From: Baylisascaris procyonis
Taxonomy: Eukaryota; Nematoda; Chromadorea; Rhabditida; Ascarididae
Direction: 5' to 3'
Length of the DNA: 64,000 bases
Assembly: GCA_037389465.1 (NCBI GenBank)
Contig: JAZARR010000250.1
Location: forward strand, 2,170,001 to 2,234,000
Shown: one piece after another, positions 53,301 through 64,000 of the stretch
Layout: every line of letters begins with the position of its first letter
Numbering within the stretch: the first letter of the stretch is position 1
Program-made: the position numbers and the translations under genes
The notes under the pieces: model-generated
Databases searched by the model: none
What the model was told of the DNA's origin: nothing
What the model saw: only the letters and a program-made list of their open reading frames with translations

Positions 53301-56300
53301 TGAAGAAAATTTAATTGAACTGATAATAAGCGGTGTTCAGGTATTTCCGGAAGGTTTTACCTGTGAGACGTGTCGTGCCGAGAAGTCTTTATCGAAGGCG
53401 GATAATCGTTTTACGGCAAAGAAGTTGCCACACTGTGCATTGTCACGTTTCATCGAGGATCGTGTGAACAAATATCTGAAGAGCAATCCGGCTGGCAAGG
53501 ATTGTGAAGTGATCATTCGCGTACTTTGTGCCACCGACAAAGAAGTCGAAGTGAAGCCCCTTATGAAACAAAAGTATATTTTTATACCGCTTGCTGCTTC
53601 ATTGAATTCCGCTGTTTGAGAGTACATTTTGAGGTCGAACTTTCGATGTATGCTGTAACCTGGATTATTTGGCTTATAAGAAGCGTTGAGGTGTACATAT
53701 AAGTACATAAAGCAACGGGCATCTCAAAGGATTTAAAATTAGGGGTCATTCATCCATTCGTATTTATTGTACTATATTCCCGGTTGTGTTGGTTCGATGG
53801 TCGAATGTCTTGCTTTTTGGGAATGAATCGTTACATATTCCAGCAGTTCACTTTTTTGCTCTATTCATTCAACTTTATGCTTTATCTTGATTTAGTTTTG
53901 AATGTAAAATTAGTTGAATGTGTGTGGTACTAGATATGGACCGATGGGATTTCCCGACAAGTTCCCATATCGTACAAAAGCTGTGTTCGCATTCGAAGTT
54001 ATCGACGGCACTGAAGTGTGCTTCTTTGGCTTACACGTGCAGGAGTACGGTAGCAACTGTCCACCGCCCAATCAGAGGTTTGTTGCAGCTGTGAACTAGA
54101 GATTTGCACGAAATTGTTCATTGAACGTTAAAAGTTCAAATTACGATTGAGCACCATTTTGTGATTTATACCAGCCGAGTGCTGTTTATTTTGAGGTTTA
54201 AAATGGTTTAGTTGGGTTATGCGTGTTCAGTATTAAATTTGCCGATGCATAATTTCATCATTTTAGACGCGTCTATATAGCCTACCTCGACTCTGTTCAT
54301 TTCTTTCAACCGCGTCAACTACGGACAGACGTCTACCACGAAATTCTGCTCGGTTATTTGCATTATGCGATGCAACTTGGCTACACTATGGCACATATCT
54401 GGGCATGTCCTCCATCAGAGGGCGACGACTACATCTTCCATTGCCATCCACCTGAGCAGAAGATACCAAAACCGAAACGCCTTCAGGATTGGTATAAGAA
54501 AATGTTAGACAAAGGTGTTGGCGAGCACACCGTTTTCGACTACAAAGATATCTATAAACAGGTTGGTTTTCTGAAAACATCTGAGGCGGAGTTTTTCTTA
54601 TGGTGCTCATTGTTTAAAAGCTGATAATTGCAGAAAAAAGAGAATATAAATTTTATTACGAAGCGGCATTTGATATTGCTGCCAATTGCGAGTGCTATAG
54701 AGGGGGAGGGCTAGGAGGAGGGATGGAATAGTGGTGTTAGCTGAAGAATCATATCAAAAGCAGATAGCGATGTATTTGTTTATGTTGCCACTGATATTTG
54801 ATCTGTAATATAAGGGGATGGTTATCTCATACCATTAATTGCTCGTGTATTTCTTTGATATCAATTGATGCAAATACTCTATATTAATATTACCCATTCT
54901 TTTCTTTACTAATTAGCATAACTGTTGTTTTTATTGCTGCGAAGAAATTATTTAAAATATTGATCGGTGTTGTTTTTATCAGATTTCTTATGTAATTATT
55001 ATTGACATTGCAGGCACGAGATGATAATTTGACAACGCCAATGGCATTGCCGTATTTCGAGGGCGATTTTTGGCCGAATGTGATTGAAGATTGCATTCGT
55101 GAGGTACAGAATGAGGAACAAGAACGAAAACGTCAAGAAGAAGCACAACAAAATGCTGAAGACGATGATGAAGACGACGTCTTTCATTCGGGAGATAATG
55201 GCAAAAGCAAAAAGAACAGGTTACTTGCCATATCCCAATGAACTAAAACGATTATATAGATTGATGATGTTTGATAATACCTATTGGTAATATTTGAACA
55301 CTTGGGATGATAGTACTTAAAGTTATTGTGGTAATAGTTAGGATATTAGTGCATAGTTACTTGAGACGATGTATAGACATATAGTAATAATTGTTGATGT
55401 TCATTATGTGTGATGAAGGTTGCATATTTTTCTGAGGTGTTGCGGGCTTAGAGTGAAATCGTTTTGGAATAGTTAGGTAGAAATACAATGGTTATTCTTT
55501 TTTTTCTGCTGCCAATGTACAATTGATTATTTTCTGAAGTATGTATAAATTCCTATAGGAAACTGCATCCTAGGCAGACTAACGATTCCTAATCGAGGTT
55601 ATCCATGCAAGAGATCTAGTTAGATATATGTATCATGTTGTATGTTTCGAATGGAAAAAGAAATATTCTTTACAAAATGAGTTCTGAGGAAATGGGGAAA
55701 GAATGGATGATGCGAATAGAATATATGGAATGCATATATTTGCTTAAGTAGACTAGAAGCAGATCTCAATATGCTGGACTCAAGTAGCGCCACTAGGCTT
55801 TGGCAAGTGGGATTGGACATCTGCGAATAACGAAGAGTTGCTGATCGTTTAGCTTTCAGCTGAGTTTGATGTGAGAGTTTGTTGCAGCAAGAAGAAGAAT
55901 AATCTGAAGAAAGCGAACATGAAGAGTAAAAAGAAGCTAGGCACTTCGACAGGCAACGAAGTCACTGATAAGCTCTATAATAACTTTGAAAAGCACAAGG
56001 AAGTTTTCTTTACGATACGCCTCATGTCACCACAATCAGAACTCACTGCACAGAATAGCGAAATAAACGTATGTTTGCTTTGCTATTTATTTGCATATTA
56101 CTTTTTCCCCAGTTTTTTTTTTTTTTTTTTACATCGCCTTCATCAGTTGTTCTTTTCGATCACTCCTTCTTCCATAAAATATTTCTTTTAAGATTTTAGT
56201 TGCAAAATAATTATAATAATAATTTGCAAGAAGGGAATTGACTATTTCTTCGGGGTTTGCTGTCGAGACTGTTTATGTTATATTATAAAATTGCTGTCGA

Positions 56301-59300
56301 TGTGTTAATTTTTTTGGGGAGGGAAAGGGAAAGAGTTGTCCAAAAAATGCCTAAGAAAAAGTCACTTTTGGACAAGTCGTTTCTGCTTTAGCCAGCTTTG
56401 GAAGTGCTTGCCGGCGGAAATTTAAAACGAGAATGATTTTCGCATCTTGTTGTTTACTCCTTTATCTCTCTTTAAAAGATTTCTTTTCACTTGAAAACTT
56501 TGATGTGCAGCTTCGGGAACTCGATCTTGTTGAATTGCATCGAAACTGTTCGATGCCGAAGGCAAACTTAATAAATAGGCACTTGAGTGGATTGTTCTGG
56601 CTCAATGCTACCATTAATCGTCAGTGAATATAGTGCTAAAAGCTATTGTAAACGTACATTTGCCTTAATATGTTTGTAGGGCTGATGTGTTGAAGTATAG
56701 GCAAGTATGACAGAAGTAATCGGTTCAGGATCCGGATCCTTTGATGCCAAGTGATTTGATGGACGGACGAGACACGTTCTTAACACGGGCACGTGACGAG
56801 CACTGGGAGTTCTCATCGTTGAGGAGAGCCAAATACTCGTCAATATGCTTCTGTCATGCGCTCCACAATCAAGAAAAGGGAGAAGGTCTCTCCTATACGT
56901 GCAACAATTGCCAGGGCACCGCTGTTTGGCATTGCCCATCATGCGACGTAAGTTTACAGATGAATATATCTAAGAGTTGGAACAATCAGCGTTACTGATT
57001 GCTGTCGTTTTGGAAGGCAGATGAGTAGAGCAGAATACAGTTGTAGCAGGTCTAACCGATCGGATCAGTGTGTCTGGGGAAATTTGTCATAGATTTAGTT
57101 AAAACAGCGGTATTATGGTGCTTTGATGTTTTCAGACAAAGAAGAGAATGACAATCTTGGGCCGTCTTTTGGCATTATGGACTAGTCTAAAAGACCAGTT
57201 TATGATCTCCCCCCTCGCTGTTTCCTCCCTTTTATATGAGGGGATGAAGTTTACCAAGCCATCACATTCGCGTTATGTAGAAATGCATTTTTGAAATTAA
57301 GTGTAAAATACTAAGGATTTGAATGAAAGATACGCTAGGTGAAAATTACGGAAGTAGAAATTCAGCGTAGAGAACGATTCGCAATATTCGTCTCTCTTTT
57401 TGCTGGTTTGAATACATTCATGTCCCACCAATGAGCGAGGTAATTTTTGTGGGAAACGAAATTGATAGCTTCAAATTGTAATGGTTGAATACTAATTACA
57501 GGATTTCGATTTATGCAACAAATGTTACGAATCGATGTCGCATCCGCACAAACTGGAGAAGGTCAGTGCATTGGTGGAAGTCGGTGGAGAAGACAAGCAA
57601 GATGCCGGCAACTCTCGAAACGAGAGCATCCAGGTGAGGGGTTTGAAAGAGAGTGCTTCTAGGTTGGTGGTTTTATTCGTTAGAGCTGAAAAATGGAACA
57701 GGGTTATCTGCGATTAATTCACCGTTGCCATTAGGTGAACATGAAGGGAGTGAAAAGAATATTCGTCTTTTTTTATAACCTGGCCTTCGGATCCAGTTGT
57801 TTTTGACATAGGGAATACACACATATGGCACGAGTGAATGCTCATAGTCCTATTGACATAGTTTACATTATTACGAACGACTCAAATCATTGACTAGATC
57901 CGCTCAGCCCATACCTATGCAGGATTCATTTCCACGCAGCAATTTTTATATCCTTGAACCACATGGCGGATATGTAAAACCCCCTTTACTGATGATGAGC
58001 AGTGAGTAAAATGAGTTGGCGAGCGCCTTTGTTGATGTTGGGGACGTTCCATTGTGCTGCAGTTGCAATGGGTTTCTTAATGAAGCAACTGAAGGAGTTG
58101 TCATTCATTTCAGCGCTGCATTCAGTCGTTGGTTCACGCATGCCAGTGTCGCGATGCGAACTGTCGTCGTCTCTCGTGTCATAAAATGAAGCGTGTGGTA
58201 CAGCACACCAAAGTTTGCAAGAAACGGCAGAACGCCAACTGTCCCGTATGCAAGCAACTCATTGCGTTGTGCTGTTATCATGCCAAACATTGCAATGGCA
58301 CCGCTTGCCAGGTTTGTCGTATTTTTTGATATATGCATCTGTTTATTATATTTGTGGGTGTTTTTGTTTTCCTTGAATATCTACGGTGCTGTGTGTTCGG
58401 ATTTTGCGTATAGTAGGGCATTGCATTTGACGGAAATTTGAGCAGTTGCATTGTATTCGTTTATGATATGATTCGTTACAGGTACCTTTCTGTTTGAACA
58501 TACGCCAAAAGTTGCAAGAACAGAGACGTTCGCAGAATCGACGTGCTGATATGATGATGCGGCGCCGCATGGATATGCTATCTGCCGGTGGCGCAGCAGC
58601 TCCCGGAGCTGCTCCTGGTCAAGCGCAAAATCCAGCATTGCAAACTAATGGTTCGTTGATTCTAGGTTCAATTCATGGTTTTACTGTGAAAGCGTTTGGT
58701 ACTGTTTCCAGTTGATGCGGTCTTTTGGGTTTGTCAGAGTTCCTTTTCACTTAGTTGTCTCAAGTAAATCATCATTTTCTTGTCATAGGATTGAAAACCT
58801 TGGACGAAGAATGAAAGCTACAAAGCCGTTGGCACAAGAAACACTAAGCATTCACTTTTTCTTTATAGCTCCACACCATACAGTTTCTTTTTTATAATTT
58901 TGAATGAATGTTCTGGCAGCATTAGTTATTGACAGCCGGTTGTGTTAATGCGTCTATTCATTTACTTGATGCATCAGGATACTATTTTTTATTGAGTCAT
59001 CCATCAGTTATGAACAAGCGATTTGTTTGTCCATGGTTCGGAGTTTCTTGTTGCTGCGGTTTTTCAGATTTTTTCCTCGACATTAACTTCCTTTGTTCGC
59101 AAGGTTGAAATGTCGTAATATTGATTGTCATGAAGTTCCCTCGAAGCAAGGTTCCAAATAGTTTGAATGTGTAGTTGCTAAAATTTGTCGGAAGAGTATG
59201 TTGTTACAGATGGTAATATGCGGTTGTTGTTCAGGTCCAGCAAGTGGAATGGGTATGTCACAAGCAGCTACAACAAGTCAACATGGTGCGGGTCAGATGC

Positions 59301-62300
59301 AGTATCAAGGTGCTGTGCCTCAAATGAATGCTCCTGTCCAGCAAATGCAAATGACACAGCCACAGGGTATGATGCCGGGTGGTCAACAACAGCACATTGC
59401 TCAAATGCAGCAGATGCAATCTCAGCAGTATCAAACACATGGTATTTTTTTGTCAATGTTGCAAACGAGTGACCAGTGCTGAAGCTGGGTTGAGAGTAAA
59501 GGGTTTGGGGGGAGGGGGGGGATTGAACAGTCTAAGCAAAAAATATCGGAAAGGTGTTATCGTACCTGTTTGTTTTTGAAGTCATGAACTTAAGCTTGTT
59601 TTCGTGAGACTCTCATTGACCACAAATTTGGGGAAAACATTTCCATTGTAAAGGGGAAGGGAAGAGAGGCAGAGGAAATGAGGGAATCTCTCTTTCCACT
59701 TGTTCTGTAATCTCGGTTATGAGTACTTAGCTTAATGATGCTGTCTTCTTAATCGAATTATCCGTTGCACTGTGGGCGAAAGATCGATAAAATGTTTTTT
59801 CGAAAGAGAAACCCCTAACACAATCAAATGCTGGTTGTGATTAGGGAAATTTGCTGCCAATAGTATTCGAACGGAACGTCGTCGTGCTCTTGTTGTCGTT
59901 AACGTTATGTAGAAAGCACTTTTTTATGGACCGGTGAGGGTGGTGATAGCGAGTTTAGCTCTTTACAGAGGATATAATGCTCGGAGACCTTAGTAAGATT
60001 CCCGATACCGTTCTGGCAGCGGCCGTTATCGTACCTAAGTGATATATGTGACCCCTGCATTTGGTGGAAGTTTACGTGGCTTAGCAGTGCTGAGAAGGGT
60101 GACTTTCTGCAGGAGGAATGCAAGGATCGACACCGATACAGATGATGGGAGTGGCATCTGGTGCACAGCAATCCCATCAGATGTCACAAATGCAACAACA
60201 ACATCAAAACATCCGCATGAACATGGTTTGCTCAAAATTTTTTCTTCTTGAATATATGGTACTTTGATTCAAAAGACTCGTCATGCCATGATTTTGCCGT
60301 GTTTTTATTGAAAATTGAAGCAAAGAAGTTCTCGGGCGAAATTTTTTCGTATTAAAGTTTGGAGGATTATAACCTCACGACTGTGAATATTGGGGAATTT
60401 CGGTTATCTGAGGGAAATGATGCTTGCATTGAAATGGCTTCTGCTGAATGAGGAGGGGGTTTTTATTATTATTCTGCCGTTACTTTTATTATTTCCTGTT
60501 GGCTCTTATTGACTTCATTAATTTCTCGATTCTGGAAAATCGGAGCGGGTCTGCATGATCTTACCGGTCTTATTACAGCCGACACAAATGGGTGGGATGC
60601 AGAGGCCACCGATGGGTGGACAACCTCAGCATGCGCAGCAGACGATGAATCCACCACCATATGCTCGTGGAGGGCAGCAGCAAGGCGGGTACGGAATACC
60701 AGGGGCTGGACCCTCGACACCGTATGGCAACGCACCTTCCCAGCAACCGATGATGATGAACCAAGCATCTATGCAACAGAACCCACAATCGCAGCAAATG
60801 ATCCATCAGCAGGGCATGAGACGTAAGCTTAGCGTTCACCATACAGTGATTCTTTTTTGGCTTTCTCGAGTAAAAGTTGGTGAAATGAAATAGAGTGAAA
60901 GGCTTCCTCACTCATTCCCCGTACAGAAAACATTTTTGTTCTATGAGAAAATGAATAGCGCGGCCAAAAAGCAGCTCAAGTGGTATGTGAGGTCTTAGTT
61001 TATTTCTTTGTTTTTTGAATTTATTGCTGCGATAAAAAATGACTTTATTACACGTGAACCTGCAGTTACTGTTTCGAATTTGTAAAGGAAAGTCTTTAGT
61101 AGCACAGTAGTAAAAGCGAAACTGAAAATGATTGAGGTAGGTTCACTCGATCGTATTGTTATAAGAACTTCTTTCACCAATAATTAGGTATGTATTAAGA
61201 GATGGTTGTAATGCCTTTTTTATGTTACTACATGTGTGAGAAATCCTGGTGAGTTCTTGCGGGCAATACCCGAAATGAAAACCCGAATGAGTACCAGATA
61301 TCGGCTATGTGAGATTATCAGAAAAAAGGAAACTTCCGAAATGAAAGGATTTCGAAAAGAGCCTAAGATCTCGTTGGTGACATTCTTAGCGTGGCATTGT
61401 TGTTCCCTTTTTCGTATTTGCAATGCTGAACTGACCAGTTTAGTTAATAGGGGGTAGAGTGTACGGGTAATGTTTTGTATAGGCATTAACTCGAGGATTG
61501 TGGTAAGAAGATGCACGTTCAAGATTTGTATTTGAACGATATTCTGGGCTGTAGGAGCTTTGATGCTGATCATTGTTTGATTCGATAGGAATGCAATTTG
61601 TTTATCGGTTCCTAGCAGTAAGAGTTTTTCAGCGAAGATGTATTCGAATCAAATGGTCGATGGTGGAAGAGGTGTGTCGGTGCAACAAGACCCACAGTTG
61701 CAGGTCATAATTCAGAGACTGAAGAACGCGCATGCACCCGAAGAGAAGGAACAAGTGTTTAGCGATCTCAAGAAAATGCCACACTTGTTTGCAGCATTCA
61801 TAAAAATGAAGGGCAACGGAGAGGTTCGTTACATTGCATAATGCATATAAGAAACATAGGACGAGTTATTTATAAGAAATGGGCAGGAATCCTGAAGCAG
61901 TATATCTCCCCATCATTATTGCTGTTATATTTTATATCGATCAGATAGCACATATTGTTTATATCTGCTATCTTCTATTGTTTTAAAATATTGACAGTTC
62001 GATGCTACAAATGATTTCTTGTTGACAAGTGTAACAAATGTTCGATGGATGGAGTACCTGCTGGCTGTTATTTCAGGTTCAAAGTGGTCAGGGCATGCCA
62101 CAGCAGCAAATGAATCCAATGCAACAGCAAGGCATGATGAGACAACCACAGGTGCTGGTGGTTTGTTTTCTTTCTAAGCACTAAGCGTTGTCTTCTTGAT
62201 TTTATCGCTTTGTGTGTTTGATTACTCTGTAGAAACTGATTCCTTACGGTCCACAGTTTAGAGGTATTCGAGTTTGATGAAGGCAGACAGTTCAAAGCTG

Positions 62301-63484
62301 TTAGCTTCTCAAACAAATGAGCGTGTAAATTCCCTTGAGGTCTATCTTCCGGTGCAAATTCATTTTAGCTCTTCGTGTTTATAAAATAAGTTGGAGGTGC
62401 TCGGATTAGATGATGGTTTTAATGCTAGCGTGCTAGATTGTAAATATTTTCAACGTGAAAATTTTTTCACCAAAGCGCGAACTGGTTGCGCTTGGTTTAT
62501 GGTTCGAGATCGTTTTGCTCTTTCTCCGACCTAGGTCAGCGCTGAGTTGAATTTTCTGCTTCCAGTTGAAATGAATTTCAATTTTATAGATGGTGAGTCA
62601 GCAGGGCGGTGCTCAGTGGCAACAGGGTGGAATGGGTGCTCCACCAGGACAGCAGCAGTATTACCAGCAACAGCAGCAGAATACGCCCCAAAGTGCGCAG
62701 CAACAGCCGCGCGGACCGGGTGGTCAGTATGCGCCGATGGGTTCGCAGTCGCAGGTGGGAGGTGCTGCGAGTGGACAGCCCCAGCCGCAATGGCAGCAAC
62801 AGTTCCAACGCAACCCGCAACCTGTGAGCCCTGCGATGCAGCAGCAGTTTAACCAGGTGAGGTGGATTCACCTTTTTTCGTTTCGATGTGTATTGTTTAT
62901 TGACAGTAAAAATGGGGCCGATGATTTACTTTGTAGTGATCGTCGGTACCATACCCTCGAACTAATGGTCATTAACATTTTATAAGACACTCGATCTCGT
63001 GGAAAAAGGCATTTGGGAAGTGAAATTCGGACTGGAACAAGGAAACTGGGTCTTCCTTCTATCTACTTGGTTCTGAACTTTCACTTACGTATGCAGTTTC
63101 ACTGCTTTCGGTTGTGGGCAGTGGTATATCGCGATAGGTAAAACTTGGGCATATGAATTCATGAACACATCCCGCACATTTGTCGGATCTATTTTTCGAC
63201 CGTCGTGCGTTTATATGAAATGGAAGTGTTGGACTGAGGCTTGCGAATGCTTTGATGATATGAACAATGCATCTAATTTATTTCTTCGCACATTCTGAGA
63301 AACCGAGCAGTCGTATTGGTTGCGAGGTGGTTGAATGTTGCAAAATTATTTGACAGCTTTACCGACGATGTGCTATTTAAACGGCTCATCGTTAAAGAGA
63401 CTGTCTACAGTGTTTTATTTTTGGCAGATGCGCAAATTCAGTGCTCTGAATTTGTTGAATTTAAGATCTCTCACGGCCGCCTAA
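33319..63484 (+). CDS. cbp-1: CREB-binding protein / p300 histone acetyltransferase coactivator (cbp-1 orthologue)
   Basis: Exons: 33319-33382, 38487-38614, 39003-39265, 39551-39707, 39961-40078, 40732-40833, 41025-41188, 41535-41654, 41932-42144, 42501-42668, 42973-43075, 43492-43623, 44589-44811, 45231-45531, 46024-46165, 46426-46542, 49244-49375, 50093-50238, 50575-50691, 51615-51785, 52245-52402, 52576-52689, 52868-52988, 53341-53573, 53934-54077, 54267-54561, 55014-55219, 55888-56068, 56729-56947, 57502-57633, 58114-58311, 58482-58650, 59235-59441, 60113-60225, 60579-60822, 61633-61823, 62077-62151, 62590-62856 and probably 63428-63484. All junction phases agree; about 2134 aa, close to known CBP lengths. 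It is a nuclear lysine acetyltransferase that acetylates histones and bridges activators to the transcription machinery. The N-terminus ([19 protein letters not shown]) resembles the KRPKLSSP start of p300, and an LQELL nuclear-receptor box follows. Between the domains lie long Met/Gln/Gly/Pro-rich linkers. Least certain: the start codon (33256 is an in-frame alternative), exon 6 donor, exon 16 donor and the last exon. Confidence 0.93.
34556..34812. repeat. cbp-1: 32-bp tandem repeat, eight copies
   Basis: Eight nearly identical 32-bp units with core TTTAAATTTAATTCCCTCAA, in the first intron of cbp-1. One unit has an extra T and a C-to-G change; the rest are almost perfect, which implies recent expansion. 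Confidence 0.95.
40230..40665 (-). pseudogene. Protein-like minus-strand stretch inside a cbp-1 intron (unrecognised)
   Basis: The intron between exons 5 and 6 (40079-40731) has a block richer in G and C than other introns. Its minus strand reads as two overlapping frames: one gives [20 protein letters not shown] and ends at GPQGF; the other gives [38 protein letters not shown] and MTCIKA. The second has regular Cys spacing and looks like a secreted-domain fragment. The frame shift between them suggests a decayed insertion or two exons without visible splice sites. I do not recognise the family. Confidence 0.3.
42501..43623 (+). other. cbp-1: TAZ1 (CH1) zinc-finger exons of cbp-1
   Basis: Exons 10-12. 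The domain starts at [19 protein letters not shown] (about residue 471) and runs to CPVCKPLKN (about 560). It contains the three HCCC zinc sites: [20 protein letters not shown] and [22 protein letters not shown]1 binds acidic activation domains such as HIF and CITED. The only notable gap against vertebrate copies is a shorter linker around the first two zinc sites. Confidence 0.92.
45231..46165 (+). other. cbp-1: KIX domain exons of cbp-1
   Basis: Exons 14-15. The domain (about residues 694-775) shows [17 protein letters not shown], then [15 protein letters not shown] and [18 protein letters not shown]. This is the three-helix fold that binds phosphorylated CREB and Myb. The conserved Tyr of the pCREB pocket ([12 protein letters not shown]) is present. 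An intron splits the last helix at exactly RxEEYY. Confidence 0.92.
47245..47312. repeat. (TA)n microsatellite in a cbp-1 intron
   Basis: About 68 bases of alternating TA with one G interruption, within the 2.7-kb intron 46543-49243. The rest of that intron shows no coding or repeat signal that I recognise. Confidence 0.95.
50488..50611 (+). repeat. cbp-1: 62-bp direct duplication spanning a cbp-1 splice acceptor
   Basis: Copy one runs from 50488 to 50549 and copy two from 50550 to about 50611, with one internal mismatch (G at 50494 versus C at 50556). Each copy contains the acceptor TTTTTCAG and the first 36 bases of exon 19 ([12 protein letters not shown]). Only the second acceptor (exon from 50575) continues into the bromodomain frame. 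Using the first (50513) shifts frame because 62 is not a multiple of 3 and reaches a stop soon after. Confidence 0.95.
50575..52402 (+). other. cbp-1: Bromodomain exons of cbp-1
   Basis: Exons 19-21 encode about residues 932-1045. Hallmarks are [49 protein letters not shown] and VYKYC. The acetyl-lysine-contacting Asn in LYNRK and the P-V-D and DYF elements of the pocket are present. The domain reads acetylated histone tails. Exon 21 continues with [19 protein letters not shown], the start of the CH2 region. Confidence 0.95.
50983..51023. repeat. Hairpin-forming inverted repeat in a cbp-1 intron
   Basis: TTTCGAGG (50983-50990) and CCTCGAAA (51016-51023) form an 8-bp stem around a GC-rich loop. 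This sits in a block of intron 19 that is richer in G and C than its surroundings. A tRNA B-box-like GGTTCGAGGG follows about 20 bp downstream, but no tRNA can be folded. Confidence 0.4.
52245..53573 (+). other. cbp-1: CH2 region (RING/PHD) of cbp-1
   Basis: Exons 21-24 carry [28 protein letters not shown], then the PHD-type [15 protein letters not shown] and [11 protein letters not shown]. The Cys and His positions match the discontinuous RING and PHD that lie between the bromodomain and HAT core in CBP/p300 and restrain HAT activity. The end of exon 24 enters the HAT core at [19 protein letters not shown]. Confidence 0.9.
53341..56947 (+). other. cbp-1: Histone acetyltransferase core of cbp-1
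   Basis: Exons 24-29. Strong identity with CBP/p300: [68 protein letters not shown] and [16 protein letters not shown]. The residues equivalent to p300 Trp1436 and Tyr1467, which act in acetyl-CoA binding and catalysis, fall at Trp1329 and Tyr1360. An acidic, lysine-rich autoinhibitory loop separates [15 protein letters not shown] from [18 protein letters not shown]. It ends with [18 protein letters not shown]. The enzyme should be active. Confidence 0.95.
56729..57633 (+). other. cbp-1: ZZ zinc finger of cbp-1
   Basis: Exons 29-30. [18 protein letters not shown] joins [19 protein letters not shown] across an exact phase-0 intron. The Cys pairs and the final His pair match the ZZ fold that recognises the histone H3 tail. 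The spacing between CNNC and WHC is two residues shorter than in vertebrate CBP. Confidence 0.92.
58114..58650 (+). other. cbp-1: TAZ2 (CH3) zinc finger of cbp-1
   Basis: Exons 31-32. [49 protein letters not shown] and [16 protein letters not shown] form the three HCCC zinc sites that bind p53, E1A-type and STAT activation domains. It is followed by an Arg-rich helix ([15 protein letters not shown]) and then Ala/Gln-rich linkers. Confidence 0.93.
61633..61823 (+). other. cbp-1: C-terminal nuclear coactivator binding (NCBD/IBiD) exon of cbp-1
   Basis: Exon 36 encodes [19 protein letters not shown], then [20 protein letters not shown]. This aligns by pattern with the helical NCBD of CBP/p300 (LRTLK..S..Q..QVL..LK..P.LMAAFIK), which folds with steroid receptor coactivators and IRF3 in vertebrates. 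Q/G/P-rich exons surround it. Its presence shows the gene is complete to near its C-terminus. Confidence 0.88.
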
Positions 63485-63922
63485 TTTTATGAATCTGTCG
63501 TATACAGCCGAAGTAATGCCAAATCCACTTTTTTGTTCTGTACTGTTGTAAGGTTATTATAGAGTGGAGTAAGTCGACCGAATGTGATATCATTCAATTC
63601 AGTAAATGAATTTCCGAACTATTTTTTTCACTCATTTGATAGATTGGCAGTGATTGTGTGGCATACTCTGTCAGGATGGAATTTGTGATATTTGCACCGA
63701 CTGGGGCTACATCGAGGCGCTGCAGTGAGGGTACATAGTAAAGGATTTTGTTTGCCGCGAGAGGGAGGGAGCATTGCAAACAAATTTTTATTGTTTTGTG
63801 GAGTTTCGTCAATAGGGGAGCGGAAGTACGCAGAGTCCGTCACTAATCGAAGCTGAAGTGGTTTGTTGCAATAAATAAGATATATATGAGAGAATCTATT
63901 AATTGCAATTTTTTGCAAGGGT
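63485..63922. other. cbp-1 3' UTR and short gap to next gene
   Basis: After the proposed stop at 63482-63484 there is no further exon matching phase 0 with CBP-like sequence. AATAAA lies at 63870-63875, about 390 bp after the stop. It is followed 48 bp later by an ATG preceded by a T-rich acceptor-like TTTTTTGCAAG. Confidence 0.4.
63870..63875 (+). terminator. cbp-1: Probable cbp-1 poly(A) signal AATAAA
   Basis: Canonical hexamer at the expected distance from the proposed last cbp-1 exon and just before the next possible start codon. Confidence 0.45.
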
Positions 63923-64000
63923 ATGGTTGCTCTCAAATTGGATGAGGAGGTTATCGATTACATAGCTAATGCGTTCGAGTTGCAGGTTCGATCTCCACCA
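63923..64000 (+). CDS. Partial start of an unidentified gene
   Basis: An open frame from ATG at 63923 to the window edge encodes MVALKLDEEVIDYIANAFEL followed by QVRSPP. It has the amphipathic, protein-like composition of a real N-terminus and follows a T-rich acceptor-like sequence ending at 63919, consistent with a trans-spliced leader. There may be a donor right after LQ (CAG/gttcga). I do not recognise the family from 26 residues. The alternative is an extra 3' exon of cbp-1, since phase 0 would also fit. Confidence 0.4.
   Translation, partial: MVALKLDEEVIDYIANAFELQVRSPP

Noticed and set aside
56512..56580. Possible additional cbp-1 exon [20 protein letters not shown]
   Set aside because: Exon 28 to exon 29 joins in phase 0 to give the conserved [15 protein letters not shown]; this piece has no CBP counterpart.

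Overview
The window is nuclear DNA of a nematode. The introns are AT-rich and most splice acceptors end in TTTCAG, ATTTAG or TTGCAG, the nematode pattern. The gene families also fit: a CX-module membrane protein (a nematode-specific domain), a secreted VWA plus C-type-lectin protein, a divergent S1 protease and a full-length CBP/p300. I cannot name the species. All gene models below were built by hand by translating exons and checking that splice phases match across every junction.

Layout. (1) 867-3213, plus strand: 3' part of a single-pass CX-domain membrane protein whose first exon was not found. (2) 5979-11463, plus strand: secreted chymotrypsin-fold serine protease, seven exons, 358 aa, with catalytic His, Asp and Ser present. 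Its fifth intron appears to be GC-AG and holds a reverse-transcriptase remnant of a non-LTR retrotransposon and an imperfect palindrome of about 480 bp. (3) 20314-12928, minus strand, convergent with the protease: nine-exon secreted VWA-CTLD protein of 407 aa. (4) 20315-25123: gene-poor. (5) 25124-29960: about 200 units of a 24-bp minisatellite, nearly every unit carrying a GATA-type TGATAA and most an E-box. (6) 29961-33318: upstream region of cbp-1, including a (TA)n tract and a cluster of six TTGTCGG heptamers. (7) 33319-63484, plus strand: a cbp-1 / CBP-p300 orthologue in about 39 exons (about 2134 aa), with TAZ1, KIX, bromodomain, CH2/PHD, HAT, ZZ, TAZ2 and the C-terminal coactivator-binding (NCBD) segment in canonical order. 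(8) 63923 to the end: probable start of another plus-strand gene, about 50 bp after a poly(A) signal.

The genes do not form an obvious pathway. The three left-hand genes are extracellular or membrane proteins of nematode families. The right half is one large transcriptional coactivator gene. The least conventional parts are the minisatellite, the palindrome with the unusual intron in the protease, a 62-bp tandem duplication across the splice acceptor of the first bromodomain exon of cbp-1, and a protein-like minus-strand stretch inside a cbp-1 intron. I did not see an undescribed multigene system; the minisatellite next to cbp-1 is the most unusual element.
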